Shown here in pieces: positions 46,931 through 60,492 of a stretch of DNA of 64,000 nucleotides. Every line of letters starts with the position of its first letter. Position 1 is the stretch's first letter. Location: positions 293,577 to 357,576 of the forward strand of contig VWYX01000356.1 of the NCBI GenBank assembly GCA_013396525.1, in the 5' to 3' direction. Below the pieces are notes generated by a model. It saw only the letters and a program-made list of their open reading frames with translations. It did not search any database and was not told the DNA's origin. A program made the translations under genes and the position numbers. Source of the stretch: Chaetorhynchus papuensis (Eukaryota; Chordata; Aves; Passeriformes; Rhipiduridae).

Positions 46931-49900
46931 TTTTCTGTCCAAATGGAGAAGAATTGCAAGTTTTGGTAAGAAACAAAGAGTTGAATGGCTCGCAGAGCTT
47001 TCAGTAGAAGAGATTTCTTGATGCAGGTGGGCACTGGAGAGCAATGTCAGGACTGAGGACAAATTCCCCTGTGTATTTGAGATACGAGAATGGGGTTTAA
47101 GCTCACGGTCATTCAGGTGGAGAGGAAAGTATTAATAACCAGCACTTGTTCAGAGGCATGTGCTCTTACGTTATTTGGATTAGGCTGTCTTCAAACTTGG
47201 CAAAAACGCCAACCAATCCTCAGTCTAGACTGGTTTTGAAAGAATCCTTGGCCTCATGGGCATCTCCATTTCAGGGTGCAAAACAGCACCGCAGAAGGCA
47301 CGGCAGTGATTGTATTGGCATAAAAGCCTTCTCAACAGGAAAACCTTCAATATGCTCTTAAATCTTGTTTTGGCATATCTAAGAGGCCCACAGAATGGTG
47401 TCAGACCCAGGGCTGTGGTGCCAGAGCAGCCCTGGGGCCCAGGTGGACACAGCAGATGGCCCAGCAGGTGGCAGGGTGGCAGCAGGGACGAGGTGGCTTT
47501 GCAGGTCCCTCAGGGGAACCCTGTTTTGCCTACAGGTCTGGTGGAAGAGCTGGGCAGCCCAGGTGTCCGTGCTTACATGAATTCCTGCAGGGTGAATAGC
47601 TCCACAGCCAGCTTTGCCCAGCCTGGGATGGCATCCCCAGAGCACTGGTATTATCTGGAGGGGGGTTCAGTTTATGCTTTCATGGAATGTCAGCAGCAGT
47701 GGTGCAATGAGCCGACTGTGGGAATAAAACCGCAAGGTGAGTTTACTCTGGTGCGAGGTTTTGATGGAGGAAAAGGCTGCTGGATGTGGTGGCTTTGTTT
47801 GATGTTCCAGGCACTGGCTATTCCAGACAGTTTACATCTGTCCCGTGTTTGGGAGGCTGTGGTGCGCTGAGGGGTGGGTGGCAGTGGCTTTCTCAATACT
47901 TTCCAACTGGTGTTTGCACACAGCAAACCCTGGCCAAGCCATCCAGCCTCCTCGACAGGAGGAGCAAGAGCTCCAGCAGCAGCCAAGAAACAGTTGAACA
48001 CTTTGAGACTGAGCAGCCTCAGAAAAGGCAGAAGCCTACACACAGCTGACATAACTGGCTTATCTCTACTATTCTTGATCTCTAAACTTCTCTTTTCTGC
48101 TTGGTCCTGAGTGCCTCTTGCTTGAGAACAGATCTTCTGACTGTTTCCACAGGGCTTCTTCGCCTCTATTTCTTAACTTCTATTAATCTGTTTCAAACCT
48201 GGTTTTCTAACTGGAAACTTTCCATTGATGTCATGGGAGCTTTCCGTGGCCCACATCAAATAGCTGGGTTCACCAGGAATTAAGTGACTCTACAAATGTT
48301 TATGTTAAACACTTATTTAGAAGGCATGTTGACTTACAGGGACCTGTGATGGCTGTGGTATGCTGGGAGGATAGGTTGGCTGTACAGCTTTTGTCTTGCC
48401 TTTGAACTCTGGAAGTCCTGGCAGCTGTTAGGTGCCTAGATAAGGACTCAGAGTACAGCTCACGAGCCTGTTTCATCACTGACTGCTGCACTGCTCCTTG
48501 TCTTTTACGTTGGAGAGGTTTTCTGATGGGTCACCATGATGGAAAGGACCCAGATGGCAAAGCCTGGGTAGTCACAGCAGAAGGCTGTTGGCTTTAATTG
48601 CAGGTATGGAATTTTGTTGTTTCAGAGAGGAAACCCACAGTTTAGTCTGCTGAGAAGCCCTAGGGAGGGAAGGAAGGACATGCATGTTCTTCAGACTCTG
48701 CTTACTCAGGCTTCTGCGGTGGTGTCAGAGCGTTTGGGAGGTGGAGACAGAAGGGATAAAAACCATCTCAGCATTCCCTGCCACCACCACCCAGACCTCA
48801 GACCCTGAGAAGCGGCCGTCTCGTTCCTCCTGTGCAGGAGGTCGTGCCTGGGGTGCAGCTGAGTGTTGGCACACTGGGGGTGGTGAGGAAGCCACTTTAA
48901 ATATCACTTGATTTACAGAGTTCAAGCTTGTGAAGCTGTTGCTTAGGAATGAATTTCTGAGTGTGTCCCACTAAGACTAAGGGGCAAATTTCACCCTTTG
49001 CCACTTGAACCAGTAGTGAAGCTACTGTGAATGCTACAGTGCATGTCTTGGTCACTTTATTTTGGCAAAAACATTTGTTCTGTATTACCACAACTGCTAT
49101 TTCCACGAAAAAGTTGCTCTGGGATATCTGGCCACTTTACAGTGCAAATGTCCTCTGAAAGCAGCATGTGCATTCCTGCAGCCACAGTTTGGATAAAGTG
49201 CTTTTATCCTCTTCATTTTGGTGCTCTGCACTTTCAAATCTGATTTGTCTCATTGAGCTTTTACAGCAATAAAACTTCGGGCAGGCAGGCTAGAAAGGCT
49301 TCTTTAAATTGCTGCTTTGTGAAGCCTTTTGATGGATGATTTAAGAAGCCAGCCAAAGCTTTTGGGTCACCCTGCCTGTCTCAAACCACCACAGCGACTT
49401 CCAGGGACCCTTTCAGGTGACAGTGAAAGCAAAACATTGCATCACGCTGAGGCTGCACTCACGGCCAGCTCCAGTGAGATATGCAGTGTCTCTTCCTAAT
49501 TATGGGATGTCCCAGGTCAATTATAGCTAAACACAGAGTCCGACCGTGTCATTAAACTTTTTTGGCTAATGACAAGTCAGAAGCCCAGTGAAGCATCATC
49601 CCGGCATGCTCTGCTGCGGGGAGCTGCTGAGTGTGTTCCAGTAAAGCTGGCAGTGTGAGCTGTCTCTTGTGCAATCTGTCTGCCAGGAATATCCTCCTAA
49701 TTCAGCACTCGAGCGCTGCTGGGCGATCCCTCGTTGCTGGTGTGTGTTCCTGGACGTGGAGGGCTCGCCCCACCGAGCCTGCTGCTGGAGTGGTTTGCTG
49801 AATGTTGACAAAAGTCTGGGCACTGGTCTGTTCCATGTTTATCCAGCTCTCTCCTTGGGTTTTTGCTCCCGTAGCCAATGTTTGAGTTACACAGCTCCTG

Positions 49901-52900
49901 GCAGCTGCCTCGGGAATGGGAGGTGAGCACCACATCTTTCTGGGAGCTGGCAGCGGGCTGGGTCAGGCGGAGTGCACTGCGCTGGCTCCTTGGTGGCTCC
50001 AAACAGTTTAAAGGTCACAGGGAGCAGCTCTCCACACTCCCTGCTCTGCAGTGCAAGGCTGGGGATCCACGCTTCACTTCTTCCACTGCAGAAGGGATGG
50101 CACTGACGGGAGGCTCTGCAGAGAACAGCCTGTCCTGGGCAGGCGAGAAATGTCAGTGCTGTTCCTGTTCTCTGCTGGCTGCACTGCAAACCATTTATGC
50201 CCAGGCATTCTGGAGGTGTTCTGCCATGGTGAGACTGCCTCCTTTTGTGGGAGATCTCTAGGAAACTGCTTTTTCTGTGGAGACTTGAGGGAGGGAAGGA
50301 GGAACTGGAAGCTAAAGCAGGGATATTGTGGACTTGAGCAAGCCGAGGCACTGGGTGACCCTGATATAGCAGGCTTGGATTTGTCTGGACTCTTCACCTC
50401 AACTGGCTGCTGCAGCAATTGGAGAAGAGAAATTGCATCTTCTGGCTATGTTGTTGGATTTGGAAAGGGTTTTTCCACAGCTTTTGTTATGTTTAAGGGT
50501 GGTTGTTGTTCCCAGATTAAACTTGAATAGAAAACATAAGGCTGCTGCCAGCTTTCTGTCACAGACACCTTTTATCTTGCATTCATCTCTTCCAAGCAGA
50601 TGCTGCTTTCATTTCTTCTACTTTTTTTTTTTTTTTTTTCCTACAAGACTAAAATTAACAGCCCTTTGATGCAGGGGAAGAAACTGTATTTCAAAGCAAA
50701 GTACCTAGTTAACTTTGATAATAAAACTGCTGTTTTTATCTTGAAGGGTAATTCTGTGTTCCTTGGAAACAAATCTGAGGGCTGGAAGCTCCTGAACCCT
50801 GCTTGCTGTAAGTGAACATGCAGATCCCTCCTCACCTGGGAGCACCAGTGACTCCTTTTGGGGTGGGAGGTGTGGGTGAAGCTGAGCTGCTCGAGGGGAG
50901 GCCGTACATGGGGCAGGAGGTGCCAGGCACTGGTGTCAGTGCACAGTGTTTGTGCAGGGTGTTCTCCCTCCAGCTGAAGCTGTCAGGGGTGCCAGCCATG
51001 CAGCTCGAGGTGCAGCACAGCAGGAGGAAGGAGCTGAGGAGAACACAGCCCTTCAGAGCCTGCGGTGAGGCTGTGTCCTCTAGGCAGACAGAATTGTTGA
51101 TCCCAGCCCACCCTGCCCTCCCCAGCCTTCCTGCCTTCAAAGACTCATTCTGAGCATGAGGTTCGTGTGAGCATCCAGCCTTTGGCTTTCATCTTTTCCA
51201 CTTAAAAAGACGAGCCCTGTTCCTGTAACACTTCCTAAAGGGTGATGTGGGGCTGTTTCCAGGGGGGATGTTGGAGCCTGCCTGCCCTCAGAGGGAGGAC
51301 AGCTGGTGGATAGGGCTGAGCCACAGCCTTGCTTATGTAGCAGGTGACTTCAGGGAATGAAGAATTCCTAAACTCAGGCCATGGCTGTCTTGGCCAGTGG
51401 CCAGGGCACGGAAGAAAAGATGTTGTTGTCATCATTTAGCACGTTATGAGAACTGTCTGATGCAGCAGAGGCACATCTGCTGTGCAGGGCATGGTCCAGG
51501 ATCTCATTTGAGAGTAGGGGTATGGGAAATACCTACTGGAACACCCAGACTCACTGAGGGAAGCCATGGAAGGTGTTTTTGCCTGTGGGCAGGTGCTGGA
51601 GGCACTGGAGAATCTGACAGGCTCTGGGGTCCTTGCTTTAAGGAACCTGTCATCGTTGTGTGATGAGCTCCTGCTTTGGATGCGTTGCAGGGGTGGTGAC
51701 TTCTGAAAACATCCTTCTGCTAAGTGAACAGAATTGTTTCCTAAACAGTACGAGAAAAAGTCACTTCCTCAGTGACTCAGCTGTCTCCTCTTGCGAGGCT
51801 TTTGTCTTCAGTGGTGACACCCTCAGTCTCCACAGGTCTCAGGATGGGAAAGATCTGAATCTGTAGTTTAAAGTCTGAAAGATCCACCGGGGTCTTCACA
51901 CACAAGGATGTGACTTCAGTCCTTTTTTTTCAACGCTTAAGAAGCCAAGGATGAAGAGATCTGGGTAAATATGACAGAGGAAAGCTGAGTTTTTCCATTT
52001 GTCAAGGTAAGGCAATAAGGCATGTGAACTGAATCTGTGTTTTTTGCTTCCTTAAGTGTCAGGAACAAGGCAGGGCTTTGTGAGGAGGAGCTGAGCAGTG
52101 TCCTGGGTATCAGAACCTGGGATTTCCTCCTCAGTAACAGGCAGTTTGTGGCATTCTCTGTGGTTCCCCTTCACTCTCCAGGTGATGTGTGAGGATGAGA
52201 AGGGTGCAGCACGTGCATCTTTCCCTCTTACCAAGTGTCTCCTCCTCTCCTCTGTGGTGCTGCTGCTGCCCATCCCAACGGGGGAAATGCAGGTCCAGGG
52301 AGGTGCTGTGCCAAAGCCTCCCAGGCTGAGCATAACTCCAGTTCTGCACCACGAGGCCCTGATTTTGCTGAATGTGCTGCTCTGCCCTCTGAATCAGAAC
52401 AGCATCCAGTTCCTGGTGCTGCAAGAATCTGCTTGGAGGGAGCAGAGGCTCTGTTGCAATGGACCAAGAAATATTTGTTTCTGGTACATGGCCCAGATTT
52501 CAACGATGCTTTTTCTGTAGTGATGAGCAGTACCAGACACTTGCACAACTTCCCCTCTGGCAGAGATGTATTTGATGTAAATACATGTGCTGAAGCTTCA
52601 GACACAATAAACGTATTTGAGGGTAACAGGCTGAGTAATCTGGTGCTTGGCAGCTGCTCTGTTGTGGGGATTTTTGCTTTACTGTTAGCAGTGCTTGTGA
52701 CATCCTTAAACGAAAAAAAGGAAGAGACAGTAACTGAACAACCTTAATATTAAAGCAGCTCCAGCTACGAATGGTTTACCTGAGAGGGGGAATCCTGTGT
52801 CTCCTGACGGAGTATATTGTACTGCCTTTAGGAGCAGGGACTGAAATCCTCACAGTCCACTGTGGACATTTCCAAGCCATCTGTTTGAGAAAGTCTCTCT

Positions 52901-55900
52901 GTTGTGCCCTGCTGTCACCTAGGAAGAAGCCAGAAGGGGAGTTCTGGTAGGTGACTGCTGAGAACGTGGATTTCTTTTAATGCAGCTGCTGCTAGCAAGA
53001 AGCTACAGCGTTTCATGAGCTGTTTTTAGGGGAAAGCAGTGCTTTGTTATCAAAATTTTTGTCCTGATGGGTTGTGGCATTGGCCGATCTCGCAGTTAAA
53101 ACCAAAAAAGTGCTTTTGGTTTCCACAGGAGTGGAAACTCTGGGCAGAGGTAGAAGCATCAGTTTCATTCTTTCCACCCACTGTTCCCCTCCCCATCTCC
53201 TCATTATCAGACAAAACTAATGAATCCAGACACTTAAACAGAGATGAGGGATGGACAGTGGGCAGTGTAGGCTGCAAATTAAGTGGGGAAATAACAAAAA
53301 GCAGGGAGCTCTTGTGCAAGAGGGTGGCTTATTATGGATTACGTGGGCTTCTTTAATGCAAATAGTTCTGAACGTAAACATTTACTATTTAAAATTTATG
53401 GTGGCTTAATTGTGGAGGAAATGCCTCTCTAAATGCAGCTATCAAATGGCTCCAGTGCTGGAGGGAAAAATGGGCAAGCATGGCAGCTGGACCAGGCCTT
53501 TCAAGTGCTGCTTGGTTACGAAACTGGGGGGTTTGTATTTGCAGTGTGCCAAATGTAGATTTCAGCCTTAAAGGGTCGTGAGGCTTCTTCTGGAAGCAGT
53601 GCTTGTTCACATGCAAAGTCTCGATAATGTGGGGAAAACCAGCTGAAGGTGGCTGGGCAGGTACAGAGGTGTGAGTGAGGAAGGTGAACCGCTGGACATG
53701 TGGAAAAGGGCTGCCTGTGACCTTTCTTCCTGCTGCTTATGTGACTCATTTCTGGTGGCACTGACTCTGCAGGCAGGCTACAAACACATCTGGAGTGCGT
53801 GTGAAGAAGTTGGGGCTGTGAAAGGTCCGTGCCTTTTGCACCGTGTTCAGGTGCTGTCTCTGCTCAGGCTCAGGTGCCAAACCACAGCTGCTCTGCTGCT
53901 TCCTCCAAAAGAATCTCTCTGTGCCCAGCTCCTGCGCTGACAGCAAGGGGTGTCTGCAGCTCCCTGTGTGCACTGAGAGCCTGGGGGGAGCCTCAGGTGA
54001 GTGCAAGGTGGCCTGGCTGGCACCCAAGCAGGTGACAATCTCTTCTGTGGCACCAGGTGTGATTCAGATGCTGAACTGTACCTGGAACCCCCGTTCATCA
54101 GGTCGGTCTGGTGGGTGACAGCTGCCTGTAAACACTTGCTACAGCAGAGTTTAAAGCTGCTTCTGGAAAACAGCACTTCACCAGTTGGCTGCAAGCAGAT
54201 ATTCTAGACCAGCAGGAAGCTGGAGAGGAGCAAAGGGGAGAGGTGTAAGGAAGGTCAGCGCTGCAGCTGCAAATGCAGGACATGGGAAGGGACTCGGGCT
54301 GGATTTCTCAGTGCTGAGCTGTGATGCAGAGCTGTCCCTTCAGTGTGGGGTGGCAGACCCATCCTGCCTGGTGCGGGAAGAGCTTCACTTGCTGGGCTTC
54401 TGGCCTGTTCACCAGCTGCTCACTGTGAATACCATGGCTTCTCTCAGGCCAGCTTAACAACCCTTCTTGTGCCACAGAATGCTGCTCACTCTGCAGCCCA
54501 GGGGTCGGTGTGCCTGTGTGGAAGGGTTCTGCAGTGTTAGGGACGTGTGTTTGGAGTAAATTCCTGTTGTACAACCAACGTGCTGAAAAAAGAGCAAATT
54601 GCTTACGTCCTTTTCACATCTGTGAGCTCCAGTACCAGTAAATGAACTGTTTCCAGCCAGAGTCTCCTCATCCTGACTCGGGCTGCAAAGGCCACAGACT
54701 GTGAGTAAGTGTGGAAAGGAAATGGACACATCAGAGCAGGGTAAGGAGCAGCTGTGCTGCTGGTAATACAGAGGTCTGGACTCAGCAGCAGCAGCAATGG
54801 TTTAACCTGTGTGGCTTCCTGATGCTGCTGCTGTCCTCAGAATAGCCAGGACAAAACTGCTGCAAGGTGGTTTTGGAAAAGGGACAGAAGAACTGCTTGA
54901 GGGTACTGGCCTAAGTGGGTTGACCATAGGAAGCTGGACTAGAAGTGCTTCATGCCAAGAACACAATTATTGAAGGCAAATGACTGCAATCTGCCTGAGA
55001 AGCTGCTTTAGAGGGAGTCTTGTTTGTGCCGGGGCTTTAACGTGCAGCTGACATTCGTAAGTTACCTTATGCAGAGCTGGAAAGAGCCTGATGACCTTTG
55101 AAACATCCACTAAACTTCCTCTGTGAGGAAACCAGTCTGAGTTCACTTGTTTCATTTAGAGAAATGCCTTTTCTCTGCACCCACAATCGCTGCTTGCGAC
55201 CTGCCTTCAATGGGAGGGAAGATCTCTGGCAGGAACTTCTGGAACTCCCGAGTTGCTTCCATCATTACAAATACTTTGCAAAGCACACTCTCTCCTGTTG
55301 CTTACAATTGTTTTCTGCCAGATTATGCAGCGTTGTAGTTAACAGGAACTGGCTGGGTAGGTGGATGGTGGAAATTTGTTTAAGTTGGTGTCTAGTAAGT
55401 GGCTTGGTTGAGGATGGGTGGTGGTTGTTACTTTGGGTTTTAGTTTACTCAGATGTGCTGCTCTGAGTAACCTCAGTGCTTTCTTTTGGAGACCCAGACA
55501 CCGGAGAGATGGCGTAAGAGGGCATGATGCCTTCAGCATTGCAAAAATAGCCAGAAAACTTCAGCAGAAACTGCCTGAATCATCCCAAGGCGAGGAGCAA
55601 GAGTGAGCTGTGCTCACACAGACTGATGCTCAGTGGTTGCAAGTCCTAACAGTGCTGTACAGTGACCTGGCTTCCTTGGGCAGGAGCCTTCCCTGCAGGT
55701 CTGAGGGTGGGCTGGCTTGTGCCAGCTGCCTCCTGAGGGGACAGCAGAGCCCTTGGAGCTGCTCAGGGGATGGATGGGGCTGTTTGCTCAGCAGGACGGG
55801 TGCTGCCCCTGTAGTCCAGGCAAGCCAAGCGCTGCCAAGCACTGAGTGCCTTGTTCTCCCCATCCCTGACACATCTCGAGCACAGTGACCTGCCAGGGGC

Positions 55901-58900
55901 CTCTTACCCTGCTGGAAGGAAGATTTTCCTTCTTGCTGTTTGCCGGGACACGTGCCACCTTTCCCAATTCCCCCTTGCCCAACCTCTCGTGATCTGTGGC
56001 CGCAGTTTCACTTTCTGCGGAGGCCACGGAGCCCTGCCAGCAGCCAAACCTGCTGAGCCAAGCTGCTGCTGCTCCTCTGGAGGTGGGGCTGAGCAGGTTG
56101 CCCCTGTGGCAACCTTCTCCATGTGGGGCAAGGCAGCCGTGAGCCTGCCAGAACCATTGCTATGCAACGAGGAGGGTTGCCTGCCCAGTCCTGATCTAAG
56201 CAGAGTTGCGACACTCCGAAACTCGCCCTATGTTGTTGGTGCAGTTGTTCCTGTCATCTCTGCTGTAGCTGCTTGGTCTCTGCTAACACAGCACTGGAGA
56301 GCTCCAGCAGCAGAGGTGAGCTTGCTTTTTCCCAGGGCTGGATGGGTGTTTGATGGGTGGGAAGGGTGCTGAGGCCAGAATGCTGGTGAAGGATTGCATC
56401 AGTGCTGGGCTGGGTGTCACAGCTGCCTGTGCCAGGTTCTGCAGCAGCCAGAAGTGCTCAGTGCAGGTCACTGCTGCTTCTGATGCTAACAATTAACACC
56501 AGGGAAAATAGAGTGTCCTGGTTCTCTGGGGCTGGAGTTTGGGTGCTGTTAGAGGCACGTGAGTTCTCCCTTCTTCACCCCACTTACGATGCGTTGTAGC
56601 GTTGCTGATCCACCTCGGCTTTTAGCGTGGTCACACAGAATATCTCCGTGATCAAGGGACTGTTCTCAGCCCCAGCAGGGGAGGAAGGGGAAATCCCTGG
56701 TGTGGAAGCTGTACTAAAGAAGGGAAAGCACTGTGAAGGGTGTTTGTGGGGTTTCTGATGTGCTGGCTGTGCACAGGTTAGCCAGCAGACTGGGAGTTGC
56801 GTGGCTCCCTCGGCTATTGGCTTGCAGGATGAACATTCAGCCCCAGAAAAATTAACCCGGTTCTCCTTATGCTTTTCTAGCAAAATCATGGAAACATGAG
56901 CAAAACCACAGTGGGTTTTTTTGTGTCATTCATTGGTACTGTCTGGGATCCTTTAGTTCTAAAGCTGTTAGCAAGCCAGTGACCATGTGCAGTATATGTA
57001 TTTTCTTCTCTTCTCCTGAGGTGTGTTCCAGGCTGGAAATCTCTAGGGCAGGGCTCTGATTCACTGTCTGTAGAGCACCCAGAACCTTCGAGGTGTTTAA
57101 AGGTTTGGCCTCTTATCTGTAAAAGTACACCTAATGAATATTATGGGAAGGAAGTAAAGCCACAGTAAACTGACGTGAAGAAATAAATTAAAACTGGATA
57201 GGAATCAAGGAGTTGAGGCTCCTTCATGTGTTCTTGTTGTTGATGTCCTGAAGGTGCAGAGCAAGGGAGGGGCCGTGAGGAGCCTTGAGTTTCTGAACTG
57301 CAAAGAGAAGCTGGACACCAGCTCTGCTCTGCCGTGTACAATATCTTACTTGCAGAGCTGTGTTCTCCCTGTTTTAACAGCAGGACTTTGCCTTCCATTT
57401 AAATGTTTTTGCTGTCTCCTGCCTTGGTGTATTTGCAGCAAGCAGTTGTTTTGGAACCTGGCATATCTTCTAGTGTGGCAAACTGACTGCTTGCTCTGAA
57501 CAGCTCCATGGAAGGGAGGTCCACTTCTCACTGAAAATAGCAGTGAATACTTTTCTCTGGGGCACCCTTAGAATTTCATTCCACTGTTTTTAAGCCCAGA
57601 AGGTTAACAACAGAACTGAAAAAGGCATGGGCGCAGAACTGAGCGTCATGGGGATGAGCTTGTGTTGGTAAAGCAGAGCAGAGTTGCAGCAAGCCTGAGC
57701 TGTTGATAAGATAGATAAAAGCACTTTCAGTGTTTTACATTTGTGCTTAAACCTGTGGCGGTTCAAAGGTTTTGAAGCAGCTCCTTCCCCAGCGTATCTT
57801 TTCATTTATGGCTGGCTGTGTCTCATATCGAGCTGCCCAGGGCATTAATCCATTAATTTTATAGGATAAGCCTTTCTGTCTCTCTCCTGCTGCAGGAAAG
57901 TGCCTGTGTTGTCTTGTGCATGAAGAGGCTTTTCCTGGTAAAAAATGAGGGCATCATTGTGTTCCTGACTGCAGGGCAAGGTGCCACTCTGCAGTTCTAG
58001 ACCAGGCTGGTGCCAGGAACACAGAGCCAGCTGTGAGCAGGAATTATTGCCTTGCCCTATTAAGGAGCCATATTGCACTTAAGTCTCGGTGTGGGGTGCT
58101 CAGTACCTGACCTGCCCTCACTCTGACTGACCCCCGTGTTTCAGTCTTTGTCCTTCCTTTCCCCTTTCTCTTTATTCTGGCCACTGCCTCTCATCTGCTG
58201 TTAACAGTCTGCCTGGGGAAGTCCTGCTGGATGTGGAAGTGATGAGTGGTGTTCAGAACCTGCCCCCGGAGCAGAGAGGGCAGCGAGGGCTGTCCTGCCC
58301 CATGGGCTTCAGGAGTCCCTGCTGGCTTTCACCGGGGTGATTCCCTTTCTGCTGCAGCAGCCTCAGAGAAATGTGATGAAGCTTATGTTGGCAAAAGGCA
58401 GAAAGCCATGATGAACAAGGCATTGTTTTGCTAATGAAGAGCACAATCGTATTCTCTTTCTCGCCCTGAGTATTTTGTGCTTCAAAGAGGGCTGCACCAG
58501 CACTCCTGCAGTCTGCTTTGTTTTGGTTCTTGTTTCCTATGCCGTGTTCTCACATGTACTGCACAGGAAATCTCTGCCTCTCCTCCCTCTGCCAATGTTT
58601 TGTTCCCTTATCCTAATCAAAATTCCAGCAGCTGAATTTGCCTATGGACTTCCACGTGTGCCTTGCCAGTCCCTTGTTGACAGCTTTTGTCCGTGTGCCG
58701 CAGGCCTTGGAATGCCAGGGAGCTCACCTGGCGCTTTCTGCAGAGCACCACATGTTCTGTCTCAGCAGCCTGATGGGTTTTATCCCAGCCTGAGCCAACA
58801 GCTTACACTGAAGCTTTGCAAAAATTATTGCTCTGGGTCAGCATTAACGTGCCTCTCCCAGGGAAGCTCAGCTAATGTCTGTTTTGGCTTGTTCTTGGGA

Positions 58901-60370
58901 TCCCTTGGCTTGAGATGCTGCTGTTCCTTAGGCTTGCAGAGCAAGGGAGCCTGTGCCCTTCGGGGCTGCAGTGCCTGTGAGTCATGGAAACACGTGGGGC
59001 ACACAGCTAAATCATGTGCTGTGGGATGATGATGCACTGGCATCCACTGACTGCCCTCCCTCAGCTGGTTTTGCTGTTCCTTGCTTGTTTTCAGCTGTTG
59101 ACCAGCTGGCTGACATGGTTCAGGATTTGTTTTGATGTTGTGGATGGTATTTATTTGACTTTCAGGATGTCGTGGTCATCTCAGCAGCTGATAATGAGAT
59201 TGGGCCTATTTAAATGGCATCTTCTGTCTGGCAGTGCCCAACATCTGAGATCCCTGAAAAGTTTGAAATGGCTTTACTGCAGCCTGCAGCAATGGGATGT
59301 GGCTTTTAAAGAATCTCAGGATTTTCCTCTCCATCCATGATTTAAAAAAAAGTGGATAAGGAAAGAAAAAGTAGTCTTATCTCTTGTTACTTGAGAACTG
59401 GGATTTAGCTCACTGTTCCAGTGGCATACCTTGGACTAGTGGTAAAAACCTGTAGGGAAGCTGCAGAATTGATCCCTAACCCAGACCACTCGTGAGCCTT
59501 CCCTGCTCACCTTCTAGCTGAAGCCCTGCTGATGTCCAGTAATCTTATTTTTAAACCAGATCTGATTCATGCTCTATTTTCTATGCCAGATGAGGTCCTT
59601 GGTTGTGAGTAAGTGTTGTGACTGTAGCTGGCAGGAGCGCTGCATGATTGCCTCACTTCAGGAAATGTTAAAATAACACTTTTTTTTCTTAGAAAGCTCG
59701 TTTGCACCCCTCCCACTTCTAATTCTCCTAATAGCTGCCCCCAGTTTGGCAGCTGTCTGACAGAGGGTTGTTTGTGTTGCTGAGTGAGAGCAGAGACACT
59801 TCAGTGGATGCAGTGCTGGAGGAGAGGTGCACAGAGTGAGCGAGTATCTCCAGCCAAGCTGGCTTAAACCTTTCAGAGGTTTCTCTGCAATCTGGAAGGA
59901 AAACTGCTAAACTGTGAGAAGAATCTTGCTCCTCCCCCTGGACTCTGCAGCTGAAACGAGGGATTTTTTTTTTTTTTTCCCCTCTTGGAGAAGAGAAGCT
60001 GCCCCAACCGAAGCTGCTCACTAGAGACAAACCAGGCAGCAGGTTTGTCCTTGGCTGCAGGGGTTCAGAGGGGCCAGGAGCTGCTGGAATGAGTGTCCCC
60101 CAAGGCTGGACCCAGCAGCTTTTGTCTGCTGTTTTGGACTTGCAGTCAGGCCTCCAAGGTACTCAGCAAAGCTTTAGTTGAAGAGAATGATCTCCTGAAC
60201 CCTGCGTCAATGGCTGCTTTGGCAGCTGATCTGTGCAGCCCTTCCTGCTGGTGGAAAGGGAGCACACGTCCTTGGGATAAACAGATGAATGCTGCTCTCT
60301 GTCAGTGTGGCATCCAAGGCTGAACGTGCTAATGTTTAACTTGCCTCTTGTTTTTCTTTCCATCCATTAG

Positions 60371-60492
60371 GCAACACTGAGTGGTGCACATCTTGACAAA
60401 GTCTCCTGGCAACCTTTTCTGCGGGGCTGAATGACAGCAGAAGCTGCCAGGTGAATTGATGAGCCTGTAAAGAGGCGAAACCAGGACACACA
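60371..60492 (+). promoter_or_regulatory. SPSB1 5' leader with two short uORFs
   Basis: The exon starts at 60371 after a long pyrimidine-rich acceptor (TTTTTCTTTCCATCCATTAG). Two upstream ATGs, out of frame with the main start, open frames of 7 codons (60431-60454) and 3 codons (60459-60470). The main ATG at 60493 has A at -3 and G at +4, a strong context. Confidence 0.75.

Larger units (their letters stand above)
40561..60370 (+). other. SPSB1 intron 1 (large)
   Basis: About 20 kb separates the CpG island from the SPSB1 coding exon, and no other gene is recognised in it. It includes an A12 run (40869-40880) and T36 tract (40912-40947), a three-copy GATA-motif repeat (46893-46930), a T-run at about 50621-50639 and ordinary unique sequence. 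The 170-codon frame at 52235-52747 has one hydrophobic stretch but no recognised domain. Confidence 0.65.

Noticed and set aside
52235..52747. 170-codon frame with a hydrophobic C-terminal stretch
   Set aside because: It looked like a possible small membrane protein, but there is no recognisable family, splice or promoter support, and alternative frames of similar length overlap it.
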